64,000 nucleotides of DNA. Source: JABAAE01 sp036336715. GTDB taxonomy: Bacteria; Planctomycetota; Planctomycetia; Pirellulales; Pirellulaceae. A model generated the notes under the pieces. The model was not told the DNA's origin, did not search any database, and saw nothing but the letters and a program-made list of their open reading frames with translations. Position 1 is the stretch's first letter. Every line of letters begins with the position of its first letter. Of the stretch, positions 18,125 to 27,968 are shown piece after piece. The stretch lies in assembly GCA_036336715.1 (NCBI GenBank), contig JAYZFP010000074.1, positions 1 through 64,000 on the forward strand, in the 5' to 3' direction. Both the position numbers and the translations under genes were made by a program.

Positions 18125-19216
18125 ATGATCGCATCTCGAGTTTTGCCCTCCTGCCTGTTGTCTCTGCTGGCATTGGTTTCGATTGCCAAACTGTCGCCAG
18201 CCAACCAGACCTGGGTCACCTATGAAGGAAAAGAGGGGCCCGGTAAGGGAATGCACATCGTTCTTCTGGCGGGGGATGAAGAATACCGTTCCGAGGAGGC
18301 ACTGCCGCAACTTGGCAAAATTCTTTCCCAACGACACGGATTCAAATGCACGGTCCTGTTCGCCGTGGATGCGGACAGCGGCATGATCAACCCCAACAAC
18401 CAGGGCAACATTCCGGGAACCGGTGTCCTGGAAGATGCCGACCTGATGATCATGAGCTGGCGGTTCCGAAAGCCGACCGACGAGCAAATGAAACCAATTG
18501 ACGCCTATTTCAAGGCGGGCAAACCCGTGATCGGCCTGCGGACCTCAACGCATGCTTTCAATTTTGGTGGCAACAGCAAGTGGAAGCACTACTCCAACGG
18601 CTACGGGGGAGAGATGAAGGAATGGAAAGACGGTTTTGGCCGATTGGTGTTGGGTGAAAAATGGATTTCGCATCACGGCAGGCACAAGGTGGAAAGCACC
18701 AAGGGATTGGTGGTCAAAGAGGCGGCTGAACACCCGATCCTGAAGGGTATCGAGGATGGCGATGTCTGGGGACCGAGTGATGTGTACGGTGTGCGGCTCC
18801 CTTTGCCGGGAGATTCCAAACCGCTGATCCTGGGCCAGGTCACCTTGCGAAAACTGAAACCTTCAGCTGATGACGTTCTGTTCGGAATGCGGGAAACGGA
18901 TGACGAAAAAAAAACGGGCGGAAAAAACGAACCGATGATGCCGGTCGCCTGGACCAAATCCTACCAGTGCCCGGGTGGAAAAAAAGGAATGGCATTCACC
19001 ACAACGTTGGGGGCCTCCACCGACCTGCTGGCCAGCGGCACGCGAAAAATGGTTGTCAATGCTGCTTACTGGGCCACCGGTTTGTCGGACAAGATTCCGG
19101 CCGACGGGTGTCACGTTGAGTTGGTAGGCGAATACAAGCCAACCCGCTTCGAATTTCGCAGTAACGATTACTGGAAAAAAAGAAACATGATGCCCAGTGA
19201 ACATGAGCTGAAGTAG
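18125..19216 (+). CDS. ThuA-like domain exported protein
   Basis: The 364-residue protein has a signal peptide (residues 5-27), then a ThuA/class-I-amidotransferase-like Rossmann fold: HIVLLAGDEEYRSEEALPQLGKIL, ADLMIMSWRFRKPTDEQMKPIDAYFKAGKPVIGLRTSTHAF and GRLVLGEKWISHHGRH. ThuA homologues are very frequent in planctomycetes next to DUF1501, DUF1549 and Gfo/Idh/MocA genes and are linked to carbohydrate use, though the reaction is unclear. GAGG precedes the ATG at good distance. A terminator follows at 19249. Confidence 0.8.
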   Translation: MIASRVLPSCLLSLLALVSIAKLSPANQTWVTYEGKEGPGKGMHIVLLAGDEEYRSEEALPQLGKILSQRHGFKCTVLFAVDADSGMINPNNQGNIPGTGVLEDADLMIMSWRFRKPTDEQMKPIDAYFKAGKPVIGLRTSTHAFNFGGNSKWKHYSNGYGGEMKEWKDGFGRLVLGEKWISHHGRHKVESTKGLVVKEAAEHPILKGIEDGDVWGPSDVYGVRLPLPGDSKPLILGQVTLRKLKPSADDVLFGMRETDDEKKTGGKNEPMMPVAWTKSYQCPGGKKGMAFTTTLGASTDLLASGTRKMVVNAAYWATGLSDKIPADGCHVELVGEYKPTRFEFRSNDYWKKRNMMPSEHELK

Positions 19217-19248
19217 TCGACCGAACGCAACCTGAACATTGGAATCAT

Positions 19249-19275
19249 GGCCGGCTTTTTTCGCCGGCTTTTTTT
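19249..19275 (+). terminator. rho-independent terminator after the ThuA-like gene
   Basis: GCCGGC (19250-19255) pairs with GCCGGC (19263-19268) across a T-rich loop and is followed by seven T. Confidence 0.8.
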
Positions 19276-19495
19276 GTTCCTGTTTTGAGCGATCGCCTGA
19301 CAGGGCGGGCAACGCACCTGTGCGGTCCGGGGATGGCAGCATGGAATGGCAGTGTCCGCCGATCGGCAGGTCTGTCCGGCATCCGGGCGGGCAACCGGGG
19401 ATTTCCGTGGCGAACCTGACCCGGAAACCCTAGAATGTGATTCGATCCGACCATGATTCTCCCCTGCGGAGAGAGTGCCAGAAGGAAGCCTTGCC

Positions 19496-20938
19496 ATGAA
19501 GAATCATTTCCGGGCCAGCGCCTTTGATTATTTCAATGCTCGCCAGCATGACGGGCTGACGGTATTTTCCAGGCGGGGGATGATCAAGTCTTCGCTTGCC
19601 GGAATTGCCGGGCTTTCGTTGCCCCTGCTGCTAAAGCAACGGGCCGCCGCGCAGGGTGGGGCCCCCGCTCCCGGTGGGAAAAGTGTCATCCTGCTCTGGA
19701 TGGCCGGCGGTCCAAGCCACATCGATACCTGGGATCCCAAACCGGATCGACCCTATGAAAATCGTGGCCCCTTCGGTGTGACTTCCACGAAGCTGAGTGG
19801 CGTACAGATTTCCGAGCACCTGCCGAGGCAGGCAGCCATGCTGGACCGGTTCACCCTTCTCCGCAGCGTGGATGCCCGAAAGAGCAATCACGAACCCAAC
19901 ATGGTTTTCCAGACCGGCCACCGTGGAGCGGCGCCCCGGGTGAATCCCAAGGGCACCGCCTTTCCGGCAATCGGTTCGGTGGTTGCCAAGCATCATGGTG
20001 CCAACCAGCGGGGCGCCCTGCCCTACGTGGCCTTTCAAAGATCGAGGTCCCATATTGCCTATTCGGGTGACCTGGGCCAGGAGTTCGATCCGTTCATCGC
20101 GGAAAGGGCGTGCCGACTTCCTGTTTATGACCTGGTCGGCAAGGAGACGGGAAAAATTTCGGGTGCCGAAATGTTTCAGACCGTTGCCGGGGTATCTGTC
20201 GATCGTTTGGGGGGCAGGCAGAATCTGCTCAAGCAACTCGATCAGGCGAGAGCTGTCATGGAAAAGGGAAACTCAACAGGTTCGATCGATCCTTTCTCAA
20301 AGCAGGCCCTGGCATTGATTACCGATCCCACGGTTCAGCAGGCTTTTGATCTGGGCAAGGAAACGGCCAGGACACGCGAACGTTATGGAAAACACCTGTG
20401 GTGCCAGAAAGCGCTGATTGCCCGAAGGCTGGTGGAAGCAGGCTCTGCATTTGTCACCATTGACCTCAGCTACCATACGGCCTCCGGCACCTGGGATAAC
20501 CATGGAGACAACATTCCTCCCTATGGCGGAATCCGGAAGGGACTGGGGCCCCTGCTACCCCTCTTCGACCACCTGATCACGACGCTGGTTTCCGATCTTG
20601 AGGAACGGGGGCTGTTGGATAACGTGCTGGTCATTGCCATGGGTGAATTTGGTCGCACTCCCAGGATCGGTACGCAAGAGAGCACCGACGGAAGGGACCA
20701 TTGGCCGGTGGTCATGTCGGCTTGCCTGGCTGGAGGAGGGATGAGGCATGGGCAGGTCATCGGTTCCACCGAGGCAGATGGCTCGGACATCAAGAACCGG
20801 CCTGTGACCCCTGGCGACCTGGCCGCAACGATCTATCATCATTTCGGTGTTCCGCAAACTACCACCTATCTCGATTCCCGTGGTCGTCCCCAGTACGTGG
20901 TTGCCGAAAATGGCAAACCGATCCGGGAGCTGATTTGA
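19496..20938 (+). CDS. DUF1501 family exported protein (second copy)
   Basis: This 480-residue protein carries the DUF1501 blocks ILLWMAGGPSHIDTWDPKP, SEHLPRQAAMLDRFTLLRSVDARKSNHEPNMVFQTG, AFPAIGSVVAKHHG, RRLVEAGSAFVTIDL and VLVIAMGEFGRTPRIG, then GRDHWPVVMSACLAGGGMRHGQVIGSTEADG. The SRRGMIKSSLAGIAGLSLPLLL stretch is a Tat-like signal, unusually placed after ~30 residues. ATG at 19496 has AAGGA upstream. It differs clearly from the copy at 1867-3327 (no clustered insertions in common), so it is a paralogue and not a recent duplicate. It is convergent with the Gfo/Idh/MocA-type gene, 36 bases apart. Confidence 0.85.
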   Translation: MKNHFRASAFDYFNARQHDGLTVFSRRGMIKSSLAGIAGLSLPLLLKQRAAAQGGAPAPGGKSVILLWMAGGPSHIDTWDPKPDRPYENRGPFGVTSTKLSGVQISEHLPRQAAMLDRFTLLRSVDARKSNHEPNMVFQTGHRGAAPRVNPKGTAFPAIGSVVAKHHGANQRGALPYVAFQRSRSHIAYSGDLGQEFDPFIAERACRLPVYDLVGKETGKISGAEMFQTVAGVSVDRLGGRQNLLKQLDQARAVMEKGNSTGSIDPFSKQALALITDPTVQQAFDLGKETARTRERYGKHLWCQKALIARRLVEAGSAFVTIDLSYHTASGTWDNHGDNIPPYGGIRKGLGPLLPLFDHLITTLVSDLEERGLLDNVLVIAMGEFGRTPRIGTQESTDGRDHWPVVMSACLAGGGMRHGQVIGSTEADGSDIKNRPVTPGDLAATIYHHFGVPQTTTYLDSRGRPQYVVAENGKPIRELI

Positions 20939-20974
20939 AACGGAACCAGGGTGGTCACATTCTGCCGCTGACCA

Positions 20975-22309
20975 TCAAATTTGATTCAAAGCCGGTAAGG
21001 CCCAGGGCTTGCGGTACTCTTCCCGGGTCATCCACTTTTCTGCTTCCGGGTCACCTTGGAATCGGTAGCTGCTGGAATCAAACCGGAGAGAGCGACCGGC
21101 CCGCCAGGCGGCATTGCCGAGGTGGCAGAGGAGACTGGATGGGTGACCAATGGTCTCCAGGTCCGCCCGCGGTTTTTCGCGGGTCTTCATGCAATGAAGA
21201 AAATTGGCCACATGGGACCCGGTGTTGTCATAGGAACCTTTCCCCTCCTTCAGCAGACGATTTTTGGGGCCAAAAGCGCGCCAGCGGGAATTGCCGATCA
21301 CGATGTAACCCTGGTCTCCAAAGACGGCGGCACCTTCACTTTCCTCCAGCATTGCATAAGGGGACCAGATTCTCATCTCATAAGTCAGGATTCTTCCCCG
21401 GCCGAAATCGTAGGTGCACATCAGGTTGTCCGGCCATTGCTGCAGGTCATCGAAGTAAGCTTTCCCTCCGTGGGCGGAAACGGATTGGACCGGACCCAGC
21501 GGAGTTTTCCCTTGCGCCCGCAGCGCCGTTTCCAATGCCCAGCGGGCCACGTCTAGGCGATGCACACCATCGTTGCCCAGGTCGCCCGCACCGTAATCAA
21601 AAAACCACCGCCAGTTTCCATGAAACCGGAGGGGATTGAACGGACGCTTGGGAGCCGGACCCAGCCACAGGTCGTAATCCACGCCGGGTGGGGGAGTCCG
21701 GTCTGCCGGCTTGCCGAGCGAACGCTGGCGGGTGCTTTCCCAGGCTTTGGCAAACAGGACTTTTCCCAGGTTGCCTTCGGCAATGTACTTGATGGCATCC
21801 TGGAAATGCTGACCACTGCGACTTTGCGTCCCAAGCTGGATCACTCGTTGGTATTTTTGACCGGCGGCGACCATCGCCCGACCTTCCAGGATGTTGTGGG
21901 CATCCGGTTTTTCACAGTACACATCCTTGCCCGCCTGGCAGGCCATGATCGTGGGGTGAGCATGCCAATGGGTGGGCGTTCCCAGCAGAATCGCATCCAC
22001 CGCCGGGTCATCGAGTGCCTTACGAAAATCAGTCAACGGCGCCGGGCGTTTCTTTTTCAGATCACGAATTTCGTTTGCCCGGTTTTCACGTACCGATTCA
22101 TCAACATCAACGACGTATCGGATGTCGACACCCGGCTGGGCAGCGAAGGCCCGCAGGACCGAATTGCCACGACCCCTGAGGCCAATTGCGGCGATCGATA
22201 CCCGGTCGTTGGGCGAGACCGATGCCCGGGCAATGGACTGGGGAGCCAGGGCCATTCCGGCCAGGCTGCCGGCAACAAACTTCCGCCGATTCAACATGAC
22301 ATTTTCCAT
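20975..22309 (-). CDS. Tat-exported Gfo/Idh/MocA-family oxidoreductase
   Basis: The 444-residue protein begins with a twin-arginine signal (NRRKFVAGSLAGMALAPQ). A Rossmann domain follows (VSIAAIGLRGRGNSVLRAFA, VVDVDES, DAILLGTPTHWHAHPTIMACQAGKDVYCEKP), with the conserved EKP lysine motif. The C-terminal domain has GAGDLGNDGVHRLDVARWAL and NFLHCMKTREKPRADLETIGHPSSLLCHLGNAAWR. The last block is typical of the exported planctomycete subgroup. The substrate is probably a sugar or inositol-like compound but cannot be told. ATGs at 22309 and 22297 are both possible; the longer open frame to 22504 lacks similarity. Confidence 0.85.
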   Translation of the reverse strand: MENVMLNRRKFVAGSLAGMALAPQSIARASVSPNDRVSIAAIGLRGRGNSVLRAFAAQPGVDIRYVVDVDESVRENRANEIRDLKKKRPAPLTDFRKALDDPAVDAILLGTPTHWHAHPTIMACQAGKDVYCEKPDAHNILEGRAMVAAGQKYQRVIQLGTQSRSGQHFQDAIKYIAEGNLGKVLFAKAWESTRQRSLGKPADRTPPPGVDYDLWLGPAPKRPFNPLRFHGNWRWFFDYGAGDLGNDGVHRLDVARWALETALRAQGKTPLGPVQSVSAHGGKAYFDDLQQWPDNLMCTYDFGRGRILTYEMRIWSPYAMLEESEGAAVFGDQGYIVIGNSRWRAFGPKNRLLKEGKGSYDNTGSHVANFLHCMKTREKPRADLETIGHPSSLLCHLGNAAWRAGRSLRFDSSSYRFQGDPEAEKWMTREEYRKPWALPALNQI

Positions 22310-22595
22310 GCAGGCTTGGGTGGGTGGAGACCCCGATCTTAACGGACACGACGGAGCATTGCCACAAAGGTGGTCTGCCAGATCCTGCCGGTTTTCCCGG
22401 GAAGATTGGCCCTTTGAGCGGTGTATCGGATTGAGCTCGCCTGTTGTCGATTGGATGACAGTCTGAGCCGCGAGCCCGGGGCCGGTTTTTGCCAATCGCC
22501 CCAAAATCGCTCAAGTTTTGCAGCTGAACTTCCGAATGGCACACGTTTCGCAACAGTAACAACTCATCTTTTGACACCTTTCCCGGAGCAGCCCA

Positions 22596-22985
22596 ATGAA
22601 CAGGATTCTTTTGTCACTGATGGTTGTCGTGGTCTTTTTCGCCGTCTCTGAAACGCTCTCGGCGCAGTCGATTCGAAGGATCACCCGCCCGTCCAATCGG
22701 TCCCTGACCTATTCAAATTTTTCGTACCGATCTGTTGGTCCTGGCACGCACATCAGTCGTTACGCGGTACCCAGTCAAGTCACGCGACGGAATCACTCCG
22801 TGTCCCGGTCGACCCATTACCGACTGCCAAACACCCATTCGCATCGCATCTACCATTCCCATCCCTACCTGCATTCCCACGGTTATCTTCGGTCGCCCTA
22901 CCTGACCAGTCCGGGATGGAATTACCAGTTCGGATATTCGCCCCATTACTATCGCAGTGGTCTTTCATTCCGCATTGGATTCTGA
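22596..22985 (+). CDS. small secreted His/Tyr/Ser-rich protein, function unknown
   Basis: The 129-residue product has a Sec signal (LLSLMVVVVFFAVSETLSAQ), then a low-complexity body rich in His, Ser, Tyr and Arg, with repeated HSH/HYR/YHSHP motifs and a C-terminal aromatic GYSPHYYRSGLSFRIGF. I do not recognise the family. The His clusters could bind metal. GGAG lies about 8 bases before the ATG. It is divergent from the Gfo/Idh/MocA-type gene and convergent with birA, with a hairpin between them. Confidence 0.65.
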   Translation: MNRILLSLMVVVVFFAVSETLSAQSIRRITRPSNRSLTYSNFSYRSVGPGTHISRYAVPSQVTRRNHSVSRSTHYRLPNTHSHRIYHSHPYLHSHGYLRSPYLTSPGWNYQFGYSPHYYRSGLSFRIGF

Positions 22986-23009
22986 AAGCAAAGAGTGAAT
23001 ACCCCGCCT

Positions 23010-23045
23010 GGCTGCCGGTCCACGTTGGGCCGGCAGCCTGATTTT
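23010..23045. terminator. hairpin between convergent genes (terminator-like)
   Basis: GGCTGCCGG (23010-23018) and CCGGCAGCC (23030-23038) form a perfect 9-bp stem with an 11-base loop; TGATTTT follows on the plus strand. It probably terminates the small secreted protein gene; the T-run is short. Confidence 0.6.
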
Positions 23046-23077
23046 CTGGAGCATTTGCAGCAAATCAAGACCACCCT

Positions 23078-23917
23078 TTACCCGGTCACGTCGACGATCG
23101 ATGCCGACTGAAACTCCCGGGTCTGGTCGCCTACCCGCAGCCGCAAACTTCCATTTGGGCTGAGCCCCTCGTAGCGGCCTTGGATCAATACTCCAGGGTT
23201 TGACAAAGTCTCGCCGGGAATGGCTGGTACGGCAATCCTGACCGTTTTCCCTTCAAGAAAGTCGATTTCCCGGATTTTGTTCAACAGGTCTTCCAGTGGC
23301 CTGTTCTGTAACGACCGGAAATTCTCCCAGAGAGATCCAAGCAGGTCGAGCGGATCCATTTTTTTTCCGCTGGTCTGAAAAAAAGAGATCGGAGCAAACG
23401 GGCTGTCCTCAAGCGGCAGAAATGACTCGTTGTTGAGGTTGATTCCGATCCCCACGATTCTGACTGACGGAGCCTGGGCAACGGTTTCGATCAGGATTCC
23501 GGCCACCTTTCCTCTCCCGGCGATAATGTCATTGGGCCATTTGATAAGAAAAGGAGAATCCCCGGATCCGGAAAACCGGTTTAGGGCGATCGCCGTGGCG
23601 CATCCCCAGAGCAGAGAATCTTTCGCCGCTGAATGGTCGCTGGAGCCTTCCACGACGAATGTAAAGGTCATCGAGCCCACGCCGGAAAACCAGCTTTTGC
23701 CCGCTCGTCCTCTTCCTCTGGTCTGTCTGGATGTATAGATTAACGCGGGCAGCTGGGAATCGGATTGTGTGGCTGAAGATACTGTCATCGAAGGCTCTGC
23801 GATCCAGGATTTGGCGAAATCGCTGGTCGAATCCAGTTCCTCAAAAAAATAAACCGAATTCAGGTCCGGAATTCTTTCCAGCAGGCTGGCCCGGTTCAGT
23901 TTGTTCGGGTGTCCCAT
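23078..23917 (-). CDS. birA: biotin--[acetyl-CoA-carboxylase] ligase, catalytic type
   Basis: BirA attaches biotin to the lysine of biotin carboxyl carrier proteins through biotinyl-AMP. The 279-residue product has FFEELDSTSDFAK, TRGRGRAGKSW (66-76, the biotin/ATP loop), KWPNDI (126-131) and KVAGILIE (137-144), and a C-terminal SH3-like domain (EGKTVRIAV ... GRYEGLSPNGSLRLRV). There is no N-terminal winged helix, so it is a class I ligase and should not act as a repressor. ATG at 23917 has GAGGA 7 bases upstream, preferred over the TTG just before. It is divergent from obg. Confidence 0.9.
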   Translation of the reverse strand: MGHPNKLNRASLLERIPDLNSVYFFEELDSTSDFAKSWIAEPSMTVSSATQSDSQLPALIYTSRQTRGRGRAGKSWFSGVGSMTFTFVVEGSSDHSAAKDSLLWGCATAIALNRFSGSGDSPFLIKWPNDIIAGRGKVAGILIETVAQAPSVRIVGIGINLNNESFLPLEDSPFAPISFFQTSGKKMDPLDLLGSLWENFRSLQNRPLEDLLNKIREIDFLEGKTVRIAVPAIPGETLSNPGVLIQGRYEGLSPNGSLRLRVGDQTREFQSASIVDVTG

Positions 23918-24010
23918 CAACTGGTCCTCGCTGGAATCGGGGTCCTGGCCAAGGGGATCACCGGGTACTGTCCCCGGGCCGCTAATCTTTTCCCTGTGGT
24001 TGGCATAGAA

Positions 24011-25009
24011 ATGTTTGTTGATCGTGTTGAAATTGACATCGTGGCCGGTAAAGGGGGCGATGGTTGCATGAGTTTTCGCCGCGAGCGGTATGTCCCCAAA
24101 GGGGGGCCGGACGGTGGAGACGGTGGCAATGGTGGCAGCGTCCTGATCGAGGCGGTGGACGGCATCAACAGTCTAGTCGCTTTGAAACACAAAAGGCAGT
24201 GGAAAGCGGAACGGGGCAAACATGGCAGTGGATCGGATCGTCGTGGACGCAACGGAACCGATATTACGATCTCCGTTCCTCCCGGTACCCTGCTGATCGA
24301 TCACCAGGACGGTTTTGTCATCAAGGATTTGGCTGCGGTGGGAGATTCGCTGGTAGCCGCCAGGGGCGGAACCGGCGGGCGGGGTAATGCCCATTTCAAA
24401 TCTTCCACCAACCAGGCACCCCGGGAGTGGACACCCGGTTCGGAGGGCGAGTCCCGCCGACTAATCCTGGAGCTGAAGGTAATTGCCGATGTCGGTTTGA
24501 TCGGAAAACCGAATGCAGGGAAAAGCACCCTGCTGAGTCGGATGTCCCGTGCAAAACCGGAGATCGCTTCCTACCCATTTACCACCAAGTTCCCCAACCT
24601 GGGACTGGTCGAAGTGGATATCGATCGGACGTTTGTGCTGGCCGACATTCCCGGACTGATCGAGGGAGCCAGCGAAGGGGTCGGCCTGGGACATGAATTC
24701 CTGAAGCATATTGAACGTGCCGGCATCCTGGTTCATCTGGTGGAGCCTGCACCGATGGACGAATCCGATCCCCTGGAAAATTACCGGCTGATCCGCAATG
24801 AGTTGATCCAGTACAAACCGGAGTTGGGACATCGGCCCGAACTGGTTGTGGTCACCAAGAGTGAACTGCCTGGAGCCGAGGAGATTTCCCGCAGGCTGGA
24901 AGAAGCAACCGGGCAACCGGTTTTACTGATCTCTGCGGCCACCGGTAGCCGACTCGATTTTCTCACGGGCCGAATCGCCGAGATGTTGGCTGAACAGAAC
25001 AGGGCCTGA
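24011..25009 (+). CDS. obg: Obg/CgtA ribosome-assembly GTPase
   Basis: Obg is an essential GTPase in 50S ribosome maturation and stress control. The 332-residue protein starts MFVDRVEIDIVAGKGGDG. It has the glycine-rich Obg fold (GGPDGGDGGNGGSV, ARGGTGGRGNAHFKSSTNQAPREWTPGSEGE), then the G domain with G1 GKPNAGKS (165-172), YPFTTKFPNLG, G3 ADIPGLIEGA (211-220), HIERAGILVHLVE and G4-like VVTKSELPG. The canonical NKxD reads TKSE here, a mild deviation. No C-terminal OCT domain follows. The ATG at 24011 matches the family start. coaX follows 27 bases downstream. Confidence 0.93.
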   Translation: MFVDRVEIDIVAGKGGDGCMSFRRERYVPKGGPDGGDGGNGGSVLIEAVDGINSLVALKHKRQWKAERGKHGSGSDRRGRNGTDITISVPPGTLLIDHQDGFVIKDLAAVGDSLVAARGGTGGRGNAHFKSSTNQAPREWTPGSEGESRRLILELKVIADVGLIGKPNAGKSTLLSRMSRAKPEIASYPFTTKFPNLGLVEVDIDRTFVLADIPGLIEGASEGVGLGHEFLKHIERAGILVHLVEPAPMDESDPLENYRLIRNELIQYKPELGHRPELVVVTKSELPGAEEISRRLEEATGQPVLLISAATGSRLDFLTGRIAEMLAEQNRA

Positions 25010-25036
25010 TTTTTCCAGAATGGGATTTACCTGCCG

Positions 25037-25789
25037 ATGAACCTGTTGACCATTGATATTGGAAACAGCCGCTGCAAAATCTGTAGCGGCCCGATCAAAG
25101 AAGGTTTCCCTGCAAAGAAGGTACTGAACATGACGCCGACCGAGTTGGAGCAGTACCTTGACGGCTCTTTGAATCCGGAAGCCTGTCTGGTGTCCAGCGT
25201 GCGAAGCGATACAGGACAAAGTGTGCGGTTGATCCTTGAAAAGAGGTTCTCTGCCAACAGCCTTTTTTTTCTCGACTCCCGCACATCCCCCCTGCCCCTC
25301 GATATAGCATCGCCGGAGACTCTCGGAAGTGACCGGATTGCTGCCGCATTTGCTGCCTACCTCCGGGCTCAGCGTTCGACGATCGTGGTGGATGCGGGGA
25401 CCGCCCTGACCATTGACCTGGTCAATGATCAGGGTGTTTTCTGTGGCGGGACGATCTTCCCAGGAATCCAGTTGCAGCTCGATTCCCTGCATCGGCAGAC
25501 GGATCAACTTCCCCGCCTGGACTGGGACCAGGAGCAGGTTCCTCCCCTACTCGGAAAAAAAACCGAACAGGCGATTCGAAGCGGTATTTTCTGGAGCCAG
25601 GTGGGTGGTATGGAGCGGATTGTTTCCAACCTGGCTGGATCCTGTCCGGATATCCCGATTTTCGTCAGCGGTGGTTGCGGCCAGCCTCTGCTTCAGGCTT
25701 CGAGCCTGAAGGGAGAGTACATAGAAAACCTGGTTCTCAGGGGATTGTGGGAAATTGGGGTCCGGAGAGCCCGGCAACAGGCGGATTGA
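25037..25789 (+). CDS. coaX: type III pantothenate kinase
   Basis: CoaX phosphorylates pantothenate in the first step of coenzyme A synthesis. The 250-residue product has the ASKHA phosphate loop DIGNSRCK (7-14), GSDRIAAAFAAY, VDAGTALTIDLV and GGTIFPGIQLQLDSLH, all diagnostic, and VSGGCGQPLL near the end. It is 27 bases after obg on the same strand and close to birA, so three cofactor or translation housekeeping genes cluster here. Confidence 0.9.
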   Translation: MNLLTIDIGNSRCKICSGPIKEGFPAKKVLNMTPTELEQYLDGSLNPEACLVSSVRSDTGQSVRLILEKRFSANSLFFLDSRTSPLPLDIASPETLGSDRIAAAFAAYLRAQRSTIVVDAGTALTIDLVNDQGVFCGGTIFPGIQLQLDSLHRQTDQLPRLDWDQEQVPPLLGKKTEQAIRSGIFWSQVGGMERIVSNLAGSCPDIPIFVSGGCGQPLLQASSLKGEYIENLVLRGLWEIGVRRARQQAD

Positions 25790-25965
25790 CGGTCGGCGCA
25801 GAATCCCTGGCTGTTCTCAGCAAAGCAGGTGGACCGATTCGCCAGCGGACCACCCGCTGAAGCCCAATTGCCTTGCCCCCACTCGACAAGGCTCCAACCG
25901 ATTCAGCTCCACTCGAATGGGTCCTGAACGCTGTGGAGAAACCGTCCCAGGGACCGTTTTCTTCC

Positions 25966-27945
25966 TTACTGGACACCGAGGTTGACCGCGGGCAGTTGGG
26001 CGATTAGAAAGCTGTTCTGGTTCTGGATGTTTGCCAGCGCCTGTTCCATGGCTATAAATTGCGAAACCAACTGGTCGGATTTGATCTGAATCAGTTCTTC
26101 GGTATTTTGAATGCTCACATCCAGTGACTCGATCTGAGCATCGTACCGGTCGTTGGTGGTCTTGATTTGACCGGTAACCGGGTCTAGCATACCACCGATG
26201 ATTTGGTCGAGTTGTGAGGCAAACCCCCGGGTGACCGTTATCTGCCCCTCGGAGCCATTACTGATCTGGCTTGCGTTGAGTGTTACCTTCAACTGGATGT
26301 CGGCCGTGGTTGAGTTTGTCGTGCTGCCTGAAAGGACTCTGCCGCTGCCAATTGCCTCTTCGACCTGGCCGTCGACAATAAACTTGCCGACGACGTCCTG
26401 CCCGGTGTCCTGGTCACTGGTCGTCAGGCCCAGGTCAGTCAGTGCGGTGCCGGAAAAATTCTCCAGCCTTGATTCATTTCCATAGATGTTGGAAACCAAT
26501 TTCAGGCCATCCGAAGATACGCTGACGCTGACGGACCTGCCCTTGAGATCGGAACCGTTAATGACCACTTCCAGGTGATCCGCCAGTTCCTGTCTCGTGT
26601 AGGTGCCCTCCGTAAGCTCGAGGGTCCCGGTCGATCTTGAATCGACTTCGACCTCAAAGGTCTTGTTGCCAGAGCCGATGACGATACTCTCAGCCAGTGC
26701 GGTGCCCACGACAGTCGCCTTTTCGGCCGCCTGGGAAATGTCGACCTCAAACGGTGTACTCGAGGCCTCGGTTTTTGAACTGCCCAGGATGAACGAGATA
26801 CCGCTGTTGGTACTGTTGCCGTCCAGTGCAAAAAGCCTTTTCAACTCGGTGGTTCCCACGCCATCGAGTTCTCCATTGAGAGCCTTTCCAAGTCGGGCCG
26901 AGTTGATAAACAGCCGTCCTTTATCGTTGAAATTTACCCCGATTGCCGAGAGTTGGTTGAAGGCCGCGTCCAGCCCGGGAACTGCAAAAATCAACTTGTT
27001 GCGAATGTCATCCTGGATCCCGATCACGCTTCTCTCACCCAGCAGAATTCCTCCCTGCTCGGTTTCCGCGTTGAAACCCGACTGGCTGTCGATGGATTCC
27101 ATCAGTGAGTTGAATGAGTCCACAAAGTTCTGGACTGCTTCCTCACTGGTTTCGACGTCATTCTGGACGGAGATGTTGACCGGCTTGCTGGCGTTGGCCG
27201 ACGTGACGTTGAAGGTCAGGCCCTCCAGCACGTTATTGAACTGGTTGGAAACGGAGTTGACGGTAATTGCCCCGGCACCGGAACCGATGGTCACAGTGGC
27301 ATCGGAGGCGTTTTGAACCGCATCGCCTGAAAAATCAGGCTGGGTGGCCCCGCCCGAGGTGGGGCCCAGATTATTGGTGATCTGGATGGTCTGCGAGGCG
27401 CCGGTTTCCTTTCCGGTCAGCAGAATGCGGGATCCGTTGGAATCGGTTACCAGCGAGGCAAAGGCCTCGCTGGAGGCTGTATTGATGGCATCGACAAGGC
27501 CCTGCACTGAATCATTGGTACTGTCGATCGTGACCGTGGTGGATGCTCCGTTTCCGACCTGGATGGTGAAATCACCCTGCGTGATCTGGGAATCGGTCGA
27601 ATCGAATGAATTGGAGGCTACCTGGTGGGCTGCTGCCAGCGAATTGACAGTCACCGTGTAAACGCCGTTAACGGCGTTCTGGTTAGCTGAGACCTGGAGG
27701 ATGTCCTCGTCGGAGGAGCTGGCAAGTTTGCCTTCAAGGATATTGTTCTGGGTCCGACCGAGGCTGGCAATTTGGCCGCGAAGCGATGCCAGTTGGGCCT
27801 CAATGGTTCCAAAGGCAGCCTGCTTGGCAACAATACGTGTTTTTTTGGTGTTCAGCCGGTCGATTTGCGACTGGGAGACTTCGAGGAGACCATCAATGAT
27901 CGATTGAGTATCAAATCCGGAAATCAGTCCATCGATTGAAATCAT
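25966..27945 (-). CDS. fliD: flagellar hook-associated protein 2 (filament cap)
   Basis: FliD caps the flagellar filament and helps flagellin fold into it. The ~660-residue protein opens MISIDGLISGFDTQSIIDGLLEVSQSQIDRLNTKK, the classical FliD_N start. It has a coiled coil to about residue 70, a flagellin-hook IN-type middle with many Thr/Ser/Asn/Gly residues, and a FliD_C end (EEAVQNFVDSFNSLMESI, TVTRGFASQLDQIIGGMLDPVTGQIKT, RYDAQIESLDVSIQNTEELI) with a terminal coiled coil. It is longer than E. coli FliD (468), with an extra variable domain at about 380-560. ATG at 27945 has GGAAAG upstream; ATG 27960 is also possible. Confidence 0.9.
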   Translation of the reverse strand: MISIDGLISGFDTQSIIDGLLEVSQSQIDRLNTKKTRIVAKQAAFGTIEAQLASLRGQIASLGRTQNNILEGKLASSSDEDILQVSANQNAVNGVYTVTVNSLAAAHQVASNSFDSTDSQITQGDFTIQVGNGASTTVTIDSTNDSVQGLVDAINTASSEAFASLVTDSNGSRILLTGKETGASQTIQITNNLGPTSGGATQPDFSGDAVQNASDATVTIGSGAGAITVNSVSNQFNNVLEGLTFNVTSANASKPVNISVQNDVETSEEAVQNFVDSFNSLMESIDSQSGFNAETEQGGILLGERSVIGIQDDIRNKLIFAVPGLDAAFNQLSAIGVNFNDKGRLFINSARLGKALNGELDGVGTTELKRLFALDGNSTNSGISFILGSSKTEASSTPFEVDISQAAEKATVVGTALAESIVIGSGNKTFEVEVDSRSTGTLELTEGTYTRQELADHLEVVINGSDLKGRSVSVSVSSDGLKLVSNIYGNESRLENFSGTALTDLGLTTSDQDTGQDVVGKFIVDGQVEEAIGSGRVLSGSTTNSTTADIQLKVTLNASQISNGSEGQITVTRGFASQLDQIIGGMLDPVTGQIKTTNDRYDAQIESLDVSIQNTEELIQIKSDQLVSQFIAMEQALANIQNQNSFLIAQLPAVNLGVQ

Positions 27946-27968
27946 GTCGATTCTTTCCATGCTAGCGG